A stretch of DNA of 64,000 nt from Ophthalmolycus amberensis (taxonomy: Eukaryota; Chordata; Actinopteri; Perciformes; Zoarcidae), in the NCBI GenBank assembly GCA_024529925.1, contig JAFEUB010001216.1, positions 907,501 through 971,500 of the forward strand, in the 5' to 3' direction. The position numbers and the translations under genes are program-made. Shown here one piece after another: positions 1 to 10,699 of this stretch; the stretch's first letter is position 1; each line of letters opens with the position of its first letter. The notes beneath the pieces were generated by a model. It was not told the origin of the DNA, did not search any database, and saw nothing but the letters and a program-made list of their open reading frames with translations.

Positions 1-174
1 TTAAACATCCGTTTCTTCTCCGTCTGTTTGTCTTTTTAAAGCCTGTCTGTGTTTTCTATTTCTCTGTATAATTTATAGTAAAACGATATATGTGTAATAT
101 GGCTGAACATGTGATCTGATTTAAGCTGATTTTGAGCAGGCTACAATAGTTCTATTTGCAATTCTATATTTTGA

Positions 175-511
175 AATGTAGGTAAAGGAATAAAGTAAAA
201 TGGAAATAATCAAGTAAAAAGTACTAATAAAAGTAAAAAATACAAAAATGTCGAATGTGTCTTATGAATTGATTAGTGTGTAGACTATTAAGATGAACCA
301 TTGTCTATAGCTGTCACATGTGGTGACTAGTACATTTATTACTACACCTTCTGTCCATTCTGCAGTATATTATTCTTAGTACATTTTGTTGTTAATACTT
401 AAATACTTTTACTTTGACTGCAGGACTTAACCTGAAATGAAGTATTGCTTATCGTGTATTATTACTACTTTTATTATAATTAAGGATTGTAATTGTGCTT
501 CCACCACTGCA
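175..511. repeat. Interspersed non-autonomous DNA transposon copy (family also at 28.4-29.1 and 39.7 kb)
   Basis: AT-rich stretch built of variants of the AAGTA/AAGTAAAA/TACTTTTACT motif, ending in the CCACCACTG terminus. The same composition and ending recur at 28371-29056 and, partly, at 39715-39968. It resembles a very common teleost non-coding DNA-transposon repeat. No coding capacity is visible and the boundaries are approximate. Confidence 0.5.
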
Positions 512-1273
512 TCTGTTTATTTCTAGTTCTAGTCTTTCAATACTTTCTCTCTCTCAGTAATTTCTTTTTGTACTTGTACACGTGGAGCTTCTGTGATTTG
601 TTTATTGATAAAATATTTGATTTCCATTAGAAATTATTGTCAACTATTTTCATGATAAGTTAACCTCTTAGGTAATATATCAGGCACACATGGAAAATAT
701 GAGATGGTTGTAGGTTCTAAATCTGCTTCTTCTTCTTCTCGCACATGATAGTACATTTAATATTTTTGGGCTTTGGACCATTGATCGGACATAACTATAG
801 ACATTTAATGAGGGCTCTAGAAAATTGCGATGAGTATTTTTCACTGTTTTCTTTTGTTTCATAACCCAAACGATAAATCAGTAGATTGAAAAAATACCTT
901 GACCATCGATCGACATGTGTTTCTGTCTCTTTTTATTATTATTAAATGAACTGGGGACAGCAGGATGACTGACAATCTCATGTAATTTTCTCCAAATTGA
1001 AATGTAAATGTTTCAAAAACAGTTTTCAGACAGCAGACTAAACGATTGTGGCTGACTGGTTTTTTTGCACATGGAACAGAGTTGGTTTGACCTGCAGTCT
1101 TTAATTATTTACATCAAAACACTTTAAACTGTAATCAAATATGAAAAAACTTTAACTTATTCCTTTGAAATGAGGGCTGAAGAGGAGAGCAGGCAGACAG
1201 ACAGACAGACATTATAATCTTGTGTGTATTGAACATGCTTCATTATTGTCAGATAATCCCTTACAAAGCCTAT
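512..1273. other. No gene seen
   Basis: AT-rich, stop-rich sequence. The short open frames do not resemble any family I recognise and no splice-bounded coding exon is evident. Confidence 0.5.
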
Positions 1274-1289
1274 ACACACACGCACGCAC

Positions 1290-1354
<65 letters not shown>
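1274..1354. repeat. (CA)n microsatellite
   Basis: About 80 bp of almost pure CA with a few CG interruptions at the left end. A short (GT)n tract follows at about 1446-1470, so the pair is inverted relative to each other. Confidence 0.95.
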
Positions 1355-1356
<2 letters not shown>

Positions 1357-2069
1357 CCGAATCATAACAGTTGTCTCTCTCTCTCTTTCTGTCACAGAGA
1401 TGTTGTTAATTTTCACATAGGTGACAGTATGACAGTCTGTGTTTGCGTGTGTGTGTGTGTGTGTGTGTGTTGATCAGTCTGATAATGACACCTGATCAGC
1501 TGGACTGTAGTGCCCCCTACAGCTCGAACAGAAACAGACCTGAACCCTGATTGTCCTCCAAAAACATCTCCTCATCTGCTTTCCTACCTCTACCTTTTCT
1601 TTCCTTACCTCCTCCCTTCATTCCCGAACTCTAAACCTTTCCTCCTTTACCTCCATCTTTTGTTGAATACCTCCATTGTTACTACTTTTCCTTTGTGACC
1701 TGGAAACTGATTTCAGTGTTGCTGTCTCCTCCGTCGTCCCATATGAAATGAACAACACCTCCATCTCCTTTCTTTCCTTCCTCCCTAGCAGAGGAGTTTC
1801 CCCCTCAGTGTGTTTCCTCCTGCCACTCTTTGTTTGGATGTTTGGACCTTCTGCCTGTGCTTCTCAGGCTTCTGTGAGACAAATTAACACAAATTAACTT
1901 AATTGAAGTCTTCTGTTTAAGACAGAGAACGTCCAATCAGAAGACAGAAACACAGAATGTTAGACTATACCAACTAGTCATTACTACAGTAGATAACCCG
2001 CTACTGGACCATATTAACTGACTCCTATCTCCACAAAGGGAGACAGAAGGGAAACACAGTGACACAATG

Positions 2070-3370
2070 TCAGCTGCTGTGTTTACAGGCGAGCCGTCGA
2101 TGCGGTCATGGATCTCATTTCTGGTCGGCCATTTCCATGTTCCGATCTCCACACATGAAGCGGGAGGGATTGGAAGCAGTGCCCTGATGTCCACTGAATT
2201 CTTTTCAAGCATTGCATTGCCTGCAAGGCATCTTAAAGGTGCATGTACTTTCAGGTCGAGGTGGCTCTGAAACGCAGGATATTCTTGCATTTCGCCTTCC
2301 AGGGGATAGCATACAAGTACACAGACTGCTGTTCGGCTATGCCCTTGCCCCCCCACATCTTCAACAGTTGTGTGGACACAGCATTTTAGCTACACGATAG
2401 AAGTATGAGGGTCTTCTTTTATCTCTGAAACCTCATCATCATGGCTAAGTCCATGAATGTCCTATGTTTCACACAGACCGGTTAACCTTACAACTAACCA
2501 ATTTGGGGTTCACGATCAACTGGAAAGGGGAGCAGCTCCCGACCCTACCACACCCAAAGGTGGAGTATCTTGGGGGCCATGCTCGACTCGTGTCGTAGGC
2601 TGCGGCTGCAAGCAGTCTGCAACTATATAACGGTATAACAGTGATGTTGTTGACTGTCAAGCAGGCGCTGGAGTTTGGGGCAGCGGCCCATCCGGTGGTA
2701 CCGCTGGGGCTCCTGCACATGCGGCACTTGGTTACCATTCCTTCCTCCTTGACAGGGTGGGGAGGGTCCGACCTGGGGAGAGTTGTAGGTGATGTGGGGC
2801 CCCGACAGAGGACTGACACATCGGCCTCGAGCTACGGGCAGTTTTCTTGGTCCTTCAACACTTCAGGCACCTGATACTGGGGAGGCACGTGTTGGTAAGG
2901 ACCTACCACTGCACCGTGGTGGCCTACATCAACAGGGCGGAGTTCAGTCTGCTGCCCTGTTGAGGATGGTGGAGAGCCGGTGGTTCAGGGCCTCAGAGTA
3001 CCTGTTGTTACTGAAGGCTCTCCAAATTCCCCGGTCGGTAAAGCTAAAGTAAATTAGTTTGTCAAACAAAGCAACCCCCGCTGCCCGCTATGATTCTCCC
3101 TGACACAGCAGGACAATCCAGCCCTGGGGGTGGACACCTTTGCACACGTGTCATGGTCAAGAAGTCTGTTTTCTTTCCTCCGCTCCATCTCATCCCTCCC
3201 CTGTTGTCGGTCATTCTGGTGGCCCCAGGTCGCCGCTCGGCATACACGGTATGCACAAATGACAACGACTATGACACCCCAGTCCTGGACCTTTCCCCCT
3301 GTCTCAGGAGATGGGTGCAATAGGCGCACTGCCTAATCCCGGACGTTCTTTCCAGGCTTGGCTGAGGAGG
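2070..3370 (+). mobile_element. Decayed DIRS-like retrotransposon, reverse transcriptase/RNase H remnant
   Basis: Successive frames on the + strand carry scattered reverse transcriptase and RNase H motifs of the DIRS type: a HFHVPIS block near 2130, a FAFQG-like block near 2290, a NLGFTINW block near 2500, VEYLGA near 2562, and a VVAYINR..GVQSA RNase H-like block near 2920-2960. A domain beginning NPALGVDTFAH follows near 3115. The frames shift several times and contain stops, so no functional protein remains. DIRS elements use a tyrosine recombinase; no recombinase was found here. The family call rests on motif order and on the inverted termini just downstream. Confidence 0.65.
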
Positions 3371-3397
3371 GATCTGCAGCATCTAACATTTAGACTG

Positions 3398-3735
3398 TAC
3401 CCATAGAGTCCAGTAAAGTCACACACAAAGGTTACGATATTGTAACCCTTGTTCTAGAAGCGCAGGTGGAGCCCTCTCCCAAGGTCACCCTGCTGCCACT
3501 ACGCCACTTGCTGCAGAAGGCGTGGGATAGTTTACAGCGTTGTGAGCTGCCTTATATACTGTAGTAGGACATTATGTAGGACATGTATTTTGGTTGGCAA
3601 GTCATGTTTGGCCAGCTACCCTAATGCAAATTTTTATTGGGCAAATTGGTGCTCGTTATTGGAGAGTTTTACCCATAGAGTCCAGGGCTCCGCCTGTGTT
3701 TATAAAACTAGGGTTACAATATCGTAACATTCGAC
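3398..3735. repeat. DIRS-type inverted terminal segments
   Basis: A block at about 3430-3482 (GTTACGATATTGTAACCC, then a GCGCAGGTGGAGCCCTC-like stretch) recurs as its inverse at about 3660-3735 (CCCATAGAGTCCAGGGCTCC to GGTTACAATATCGTAAC). CCCATAGAGTCCAG also occurs directly at about 3401. Such split and inverted ends are typical of DIRS retrotransposons and support the coding remnant upstream. Confidence 0.6.
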
Positions 3736-4021
3736 TGACTCATAGATTTTTTTAACCTGAACTGATTGTGAGTAGCTTTGACAGCCTGTTAGTTTGCATT
3801 GTCAAGTTGTACAGTGCAGTAAAGGTACATTTATCCGACTGTAACCCACTCTCTCTTGTTCTCCTCCACACAAATCAATTTTTACCTATTCATAGAACAC
3901 GACAACATTACTAGAAACTGCGTTTTTGTCTGTTTGTTTGTGTGCCAGGACTCCAGCAGTGGGCAGATTGAGAAGCAGCATGTTGTTACGTCAGGACAGA
4001 TTAGTTTGGAAACCTGCAGAG

Positions 4022-4023
<2 letters not shown>

Positions 4024-4064
<41 letters not shown>

Positions 4065-4141
4065 CTCACACAAGCAAACTGTTGTTTCTGTACTAAACCT
4101 AACCTCACTCTTTGGGCATGAGTGTGTGTGTGTGTGTGTGT

Positions 4142-4182
<41 letters not shown>
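4024..4182. repeat. Inverted (CA)n / (GT)n microsatellite pair
   Basis: A pure (AC)20 tract at 4024-4063 is followed 58 bp later by a (GT)n tract at 4122-4182 with a GAGTG interruption. The two are reverse complements and could pair as a long hairpin. Confidence 0.9.
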
Positions 4183-4184
<2 letters not shown>

Positions 4185-4608
4185 TGAGTGAGTATGGACT
4201 GACAGCAGCTTCAATGAGATAATCGTAACAGCAACAGAGACATGAATATTGCATCAATATTCAATTAAGATCAACATTACATTTATCATTTTTATTTACT
4301 TTCTTGCAGTCACATGAGAAGATTGATGCACTCTCATGCCTGCATGTTAAATATGAAGCTTGTTAGCTGATCACGTTAGACTGAGCATATCACTTTAAAA
4401 AGGTTTTAAACAAGAACTTGTTCTGAACTCGTAAATCAGTGTTTCTGTTAAATCTGGGCTCAAAGTAGTTTTGTGCTTGTGCTTTTGATGGTGGTGAAAT
4501 TCCCACACTCACACACTACTTGTGTTGTGTAACAGCTGTGTTTCTCCTCAAAGATGTTTTTCTGTCACTGTATCGCAGTAAGACTGAGAGTATTGCAGTA
4601 TGTTGAGT

Positions 4609-4611
<3 letters not shown>

Positions 4612-4642
<31 letters not shown>

Positions 4643-4655
4643 CGCGTGTGCGCGC

Positions 4656-4694
<39 letters not shown>

Positions 4695-4850
4695 CGAGCT
4701 TAGCTAGCTAGGTGCTGCCTACCCTACGGAGCGCTAACAGCTAGCCACCTCATTACTCCCATTCTGTCTGCTGTGATTTATGGACCTACCTGCCTGTGTG
4801 TGTGTGTGTGTGTGTCTGTGTGTGTGTGTGTGTGCCTGTGTGTGTGTGTG
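4612..4850. repeat. (GT)n / (CG) mixed microsatellites
   Basis: GT-rich tract at 4612-4691 with CGCG interruptions, then a second GT tract at 4796-4850 with CTG interruptions. The short sequence between them has no recognisable coding content. Confidence 0.9.
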
Positions 4851-5099
4851 CACCTGCTCTCCGTGTTGTCTCAGGAAGTTTTAATTAATTTCCCGTCATG
4901 TGACGATGAGGAAGTCATGACAGTAATGAAATGTGATTGGATGATTATCATCAAAAATGCAATTAGTGGCCTGAAGGCAATCTGAGAGAGGGAGAGGGAG
5001 GGAGAGAGAGTGAGAGAGGGAGAGAGGGGGATAGAGGTGGAAGAAGAGTGGGAGGGGTTAGGAAATAGTTTATAAAAAGTGTATAAAGGAAAAGTTGAA

Positions 5100-5197
5100 T
5101 GTGTGTGTGTGTGTGTGTGTGTGTGAGAAAGAAAGTGTGTGTAAATAGGACGGCAGTGATGAAGTGTTTCCTCGTGACTTGTGTCTCTAAGGTTATT

Positions 5198-5262
<65 letters not shown>
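5100..5262. repeat. Second inverted (GT)n / (CA)n pair
   Basis: (GT)n at 5100-5125 and (CA)n at 5198-5262 are reverse complements about 70 bp apart. A GA-rich purine tract (4984-5050) lies just upstream. Confidence 0.9.
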
Positions 5263-5265
<3 letters not shown>

Positions 5266-5907
5266 TCTCTCTCTGAAGATGTGAAGGTCACACTGACACA
5301 CATACACACACGTACACACTGTGTTTAGGGGGGAGGGGGGCTTCAGATTCCAAGGTGTCATGGAGTTTAACCTCTGAGACAGACAGACAGCCGGACCACG
5401 TCCTCACTAATCCACCTGAACAAGGTTGTTTTCTTTTTTTATACTTAAATAGAACCAGGTTGTTTTCATAAAGATCTCAGTCCATACTGAAACAAGAGGA
5501 AAATAGAAAAATATCTTTGGCCTCATTGTGTTTTGGTTACTCGAGAAGATTGACACCATTCTCATTTCTGTCATTTAAATTTGAAGGTATAGGCCAGTTA
5601 GCTTAGCTTGACATAAAGAGTGTTAAATCCAAAGGGACGCATGAGAACAGACTTGCTGTCTTGTCAGTTACATCTACTGACTTGGTCAATAGGGTTGATT
5701 GAAGGTCTTTGAATTGTTGGGGTTTATATGAGAGCACTGGGCTGATGGTAGTATGTGTTTAAAGTGCATAAATAGGTAAAAACAAATCTAGGCATGTTCT
5801 ATTATTTGCAAAATACTGATAAAAGCTCAAACGGCTTCGAATGGTTCGTGTCTATTGCTGCAATCGGTAAGTTGGAAAGTTGGTTCTTGCGTGACCTTTG
5901 GACTTAA
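5263..5907. other. No gene seen
   Basis: Ordinary AT-rich non-coding sequence; no exon, repeat structure or RNA recognised. Confidence 0.5.
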
Positions 5908-6334
5908 AGGGGAGCACCAGCTAAATGAAGAATTCCAATATGTTACCGGTATTTCCATTGCCTATAGGGAAGTCGATATTTGTGTCCTTGTGCTACTCTC
6001 TCTCAAAGCCAGAAACCAGAGAAATTAATCTCAGACTTATTATACGTATAAAGTCTGGAGCTGCTCCATAGACAATGAATGGAAGACACATTATGTTTGT
6101 TTTCTTTTTTTATACCCAAATGAGCTTCATTCTATTGTACTGTCCTCAGTTCATCCAGTGTCACCGATAACATCTGTCACAATTCATACCTTATACTTGA
6201 TGACATCACATGTTTGAGTTTTAGCACTCTACTTCTTTTGGATTTGGGAGTTGTTCATGTTTACTAATATTTTTGGACCGTCGTAGAACACAGGAACAAC
6301 AGGTATGAAGTCTGAAAATGAGCGTAGTTCCCCT
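5908..6334. mobile_element. piggyBac-like MITE candidate flanked by TTAA
   Basis: The segment starts AGGGGAGCACC and ends GTTCCCCT, giving short inverted ends (AGGGGA[G/A]C). Both sides are flanked by TTAA (5904-5907 and 6335-6338), the target used by piggyBac-type transposases. The 427-bp interior has no coding capacity. The inverted repeat is short, so a chance match cannot be excluded. Confidence 0.45.
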
Positions 6335-6517
6335 TTAATGACAATAACTGTATTGTGCATTGGCTGTATTCACATTTGAAATGAATGACCACAGAGAAAA
6401 CTTGGCTTCCCTAATCAATCTGTGGCATTTGTTTCTACAGAAGACGTACATCTTAATAAAACAGCTCACAAGTGTATATAGTTTCCTTTTCTACACTGTG
6501 TAGTTTTTAGCAATTGT

Positions 6518-6798
6518 TAGGGCTGCACCTTCTCAGTCAATTAGTTGACTTATCAGTCAATTTGGTCTTAGTTGACTAAGATTTCTTTCGTCGGTTAGTA
6601 TTTATTTATATTTTTTCATGTTGAGTGACTTATTTCCAAGAAACTTATGAGCACATCTCTGGTAAACACAAAATTGAAAGTGGTGCTTTTGTCTGATTCT
6701 GTGTGTGATTCTCAGTTTTAAAGATCAGTCGGTTAAATTATCGAATCGATTAGTTGACAAAATAGTTTGAATGTTACTTGACTAAGAAGTTCTTTGGT
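6518..6798. mobile_element. Truncated hAT-like MITE
   Basis: Begins TAGGGCTGCAC, a typical start of teleost hAT MITEs. It contains repeated short motifs of the AGTTGACTAAG / TCAGTCAATT kind near both ends. The right terminus is missing because the LINE tail starts at about 6799. Confidence 0.4.
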
Positions 6799-8410
6799 CA
6801 GAATCAGAATCAGAATCAGAAACCGTTTATTGCCATTGTATGTTGAACATACAAGGAATTTGACATGACGGGAGGTGCGTAACATTTAACAACAATCAAC
6901 AACGAGCAACAATGCAAAGTAGAAACAAATTAAATTTACAGAAAATATAAGATAAAGTAAAATATAATAAGTGAAATATAAAATAAAGTGAAGTCGAGTG
7001 CACAAGCGGTGTAGTGTGAAAGTGTCCAGTGTGATAGAAGGGATGTGCAGGGGAGTGACCGGTGGGAAATTGTCCTGGGGATGACAGAGTCAGTGGGGGT
7101 CCCGGGCTCTGTTAATGAGCCCGACTGCCGACGGGAAGAAACTGTTCATTTGTCGTGAGGTCTTGGTCCTGATGGACCTCAGCCTCCTACCAGATGGAAG
7201 GGGCACAAACCTATGTCCAGGGTGAGAGGGGTCAGCTACAATCCTTCTTGCTCGCTTCAGGGTTCTTAAAGAGAACAAGTCCTGGAGGGACGGTAGATTG
7301 CAGCCAATCACCTTCTCAGCAGAGCGAATGATGCGTCACCAGACCGTGACGGAGGAGCAGAGGATGGACTCGATGATGGCTCTGTAGAAATGCACCAACA
7401 TTGTCTTTGGCAGGTTGAATTTCTTCAGCTGCCTCAGGAAGTACATCCTCTGCTGAGCCTTCTTGGTGATGGAGCTGATGTTCAGCTCCCACTTGAGGTC
7501 CTGGGATATGATGGAGCCCAGGAAGCGGAAGGACTCCACCACGTCGATGGGGAAGCCACACAGGGTGATAGGGGCTGGTGGGGCTACGTTCTTCCTGAAA
7601 TCCACAACCATCTCCACTGTCTTTAGAGCGTTGAGCTCTAGGTTGTTCAGACCGCACCAGGTCACCAGATGGTCAGTCTCCCACCTGTAGGCGGACTCAT
7701 CCCCACCAGAGATGAGTCCAATGAGGGTGGTGTCATCCGCGAACTTCAGGAGCTTGACGGACTGGTGACTGGAGGTGCAGCTGTTGGTGTACAGGGAGAA
7801 GAGAAGAGGGGAAAGAACGCAGCCTTGGGGGGAGCCGGTGCTGATGGTCCTGGAGGCTGATACGTGCTTTCCCAGCTTCACGTGCTGCTTCCTGTCAGAC
7901 AGGAAGTCTGTGATCCACTTGCAGGTGGAGTCGGGCACCTGCAGCTGGGAGAGCTTATCATGCAGCAGAGAGGGGATGATGGTATTGAAGGCAGAGCTGA
8001 AGTCCACAAACAGGATCCTGGCGTAGGTTCCTGGGGAGTCCAGATGCTGGAGGATGAAGTGATGGGCCAAGTTGACTGCGTCATCTACAGATCTGTTGGC
8101 TCTGTAGGCGAACTGCAGGGGGTCCAGGAGTGGATCGGTGAGGGTTTTTAGATGGGACAGGACAAGGCGCTCAAAAGACTTCATGACCACAGAGGTCAGG
8201 GCGACGGGCCTGTAGTCATTAAGTCCTGTGATCCTTGGTTTTTTAGGGACAGGGATGATGGTGGAGACCTTGAAGCAGGCTGGTACGTGGCATGTCTCCA
8301 GGGAGGTGTTGAAAATGTCTGTAAACACCGGAGACAGCTGATCAGCACAGTACTTCAGGGTGAAGGGGGAGATCAAGTCTGGGCCGGCTGCTTTGCGGGG
8401 GGTCGAGGAC
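6799..8410 (-). mobile_element. 5'-truncated Rex1/L2-like (CR1-clade) LINE
   Basis: The 3' end on the minus strand is a tandem TGATTC tail (the + strand reads CAGAATCAGAATC at 6799-6822) after an AATAAACGG-type end. It is followed by a reverse transcriptase C-terminal region and then the RT core going up to about 8410. A related bare tail sits on the + strand at 20350-20534. The apurinic endonuclease part is absent, as expected for 5'-truncated LINE insertions. Assignment to the CR1/L2/Rex1 clade comes from the RT motifs and tail type. Confidence 0.8.
7336..8376 (-). pseudogene. LINE reverse transcriptase fragment
   Basis: This 346-residue frame carries ordered LINE reverse transcriptase motifs: NDYRPVALTSV (about residue 53), LFVDFSSAFNT with the first catalytic Asp (about 121), GSPQGCVLSPLLF (about 181) and the active-site box FADDTTL (about 213), a YADD variant. 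The C-terminal KKAQQRMYFLR and FYRAIIESIL blocks follow. The frame has no ATG at its left end: the listed start codon is TTG, and open PRKAAGPD sequence continues upstream. It ends at a TGA after VTVW; the same frame resumes at once down to 7090 (PLPSGRR..SFFPSAVGLIN). So one in-frame stop separates the two parts. It is a dead 5'-truncated insertion rather than a host gene. Confidence 0.85.
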
Positions 8411-8419
8411 AGCCCTAAA

Positions 8420-9413
8420 TGTTACTCAAACAGGAGGAAACTGGAGGGTCAAAAACAGAAAGATTTGTTTTCAGATTGTTTTTTGCTTCGTGTAGACATT
8501 ACTCCCAGACTGCTTCTATGTGTCAGCAGGAACATTTCAGTAAAGCTAATCTTGTCAAACGCACAAAGCCACAGTGTCCCTAAAGTGAAGGTGAGTCAAA
8601 ACAAATGAGTGTGTACTGACTTAAACCACCTGATCACCAAGGTGTGTGTTTCTTTGTGTGTGTCTCGTGTTTCTTCTTCCATTAGTTGAGTGAAGCAGCT
8701 GTTGAATGTTTGATGAGTCAGCATATTAAGAAGGAAGTGATGTCATAGCCGTCCTCTCGTCTTTCGGGGCCGGGTTATTGTTTTCCGGCAGCAGCTTTGA
8801 GTCTTAAACTTCTACTGTGAATGCAACAGACACTCGCACTTCTTTGCTGTTTCGGCTTCACATATAAACCGGAGAATGGTGGGTGTGGGTGCAATTCCTA
8901 GATAATAACAGGTGTTATCTAACAGACGTGGACACATATTTTGCACTATTTGGTCAACAGATCAGTTTTAAATACTGTAGAAAAACAGTACAAATAGAAA
9001 CCGCTACAGTGAGCAGAAAAGGACTGCAGGGGACATCTCTTACTGTGATTTGTGACTATAGCACAAAAAGTTTTTTGTTACACTTGGCTGATTAAGAGTT
9101 GGTGTAGTACACGTTATCACATTGTCACACCAGTGCCTCTGAGCTTCAAACTATGACGCTCTACGTACTCCTCTAGCGTCAGTTTTGGACGTGTCAGGGA
9201 CACATGATACATGAAACAAACATAAATGTCATATTTCCATTGCGTTTTTAAGATGGATTTCCATCATTTCCGTCATCTTGTTGCGCCCTTTTTTCTGCTT
9301 CATGGCTTTCTCCAACCGGCATCAGAAACTTGGAGTAACTCTGAGAAAACGCAAGCATTCCAAACCGACCGACCACAGTTCTTATGTTATCTTATCTCTG
9401 TAGCCACCATTGC
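8420..9413. other. No gene seen
   Basis: Unremarkable non-coding sequence. Small open frames at 8360-8608 and 9226-9507 have no recognisable domain. Confidence 0.5.
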
Positions 9414-9421
9414 CCCGACAT

Positions 9422-10130
9422 TAGGGTTGGGTATCGTTTGGGTTTTTTCCGATACCGGTGCTAAAACGATACTTTTAAAACGATACCGGTGCCTAAACGG
9501 TGCCTGAACCGATACCTTTTTCTTCAAATTGAACAATATATTAACTGTTGAAAGTATACTATAAATATAAATAAATACAAAACACTTGGCTTCAAACTAC
9601 AGCTTCAAACTTTTAAACTATGAACAATATATTAACTGTTAACAGTTTACAGTATACTTAAATAAATATAAATAAATACAAAACACACACACACTCTGTA
9701 CACACACTACAGCTTCAAACTTCAGCAATTATTTTGCAGAAATATGAGCATATTTTCCTTCTCTGGCAAAATACGACACGTCTCATGACTTATTTTATTT
9801 TACCAGTTGGTGGCGGTAATGCGCCAATTCGTCGTTTGCCAACCGCCAGTTGGTCTCAAAGGAGGAGAAGAAGAAGCTTTCGCGTGCCTGTGTTGTTGTG
9901 CTTATGAGCGACAGCGCTACGTACCCCGTTGTAATAATACTATGAGTGTGGAGCGGAGGACCGAGTCCTGCTGCCAGGACGGAGTCATCAGAGTAGTGTA
10001 AAAAAAAGTATTTCAATCGGCTCAAGCACCGAAAGGAGGCACCGAAATCTGCGTTACGTTTCGGTCCGGTAGATACCGGACGTATAGGAACCGGTTCCAT
10101 ATTGGCACCGAGTTTCGGTACCCAACCCTA
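9422..10130. mobile_element. hAT-type MITE with 8-bp target duplication
   Basis: The 709-bp element starts TAGGGTTGGGTATCG and ends CGGTACCCAACCCTA, inverted termini that differ at one base in 15. It is flanked by the identical 8-bp sequence CCCGACAT at 9414-9421 and 10131-10138, the hAT target-site duplication length. Inside both ends are many GATACCGGT / ACCGGT variants that extend the terminal pairing. No transposase coding was found. Confidence 0.9.
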
Positions 10131-10354
10131 CCCGACATGTAGTTACATTTTTGAGGAGCCGCACATCAGGTGTGTTAAGTGTTTAACTTCAGTCAGCTGA
10201 TGACACCTGAGCCAGTTCCATTTACTGAGATAAGGTCAACCTTTGATTTTAGATTATTTTGTCAGGTATACTAGACCCAAAGGTCAACAACCAACTTCCA
10301 TGCTCAAAGTGTGTATCTTATTCTTATGCACACTGACACTGTTCACCTCAGTGT

Positions 10355-10356
<2 letters not shown>

Positions 10357-10419
<63 letters not shown>
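10357..10419. repeat. (CA)n microsatellite
   Basis: Uninterrupted CA dinucleotides for about 63 bp. A longer CA-rich tract with TA, TG and CT interruptions follows at about 10572-10685. Confidence 0.95.
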
Positions 10420-10421
<2 letters not shown>

Positions 10422-10571
10422 AGTCACAGAGAGGTCCCAGGAGTTCAGTGTTGTCCTGAGAGACACTTCAGCAGGGAGGGGGCAAAATCAAACAACTGTC
10501 AGTAGATGTTCAGATGAGTGTGAGTGGTAATCTCTATTATTAGACCACAGATTATACTGATTGAGCTACAA

Positions 10572-10647
10572 CATACACACACGCACACATGCACGCACAC
10601 ACACACGTACACACACACACACACACACACACCTACACACACACACA

Positions 10648-10685
<38 letters not shown>
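10572..10685. repeat. Interrupted (CA)n microsatellite
   Basis: CA-rich array with GC, TA and CT interruptions. Open frames of alternating Thr-His or Val-Cys across it are repeat artefacts. Confidence 0.95.
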
Positions 10686-10689
<4 letters not shown>

Positions 10690-10699
10690 CTCATCTGTG

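Noticed and set aside
1157..1473. Open frames of Val-Cys or Thr-His repeats (also at 4871-5361, 10499-10801, 13955-14218 and 62708-62936)
   Set aside because: They are translations of CA/GT microsatellites.
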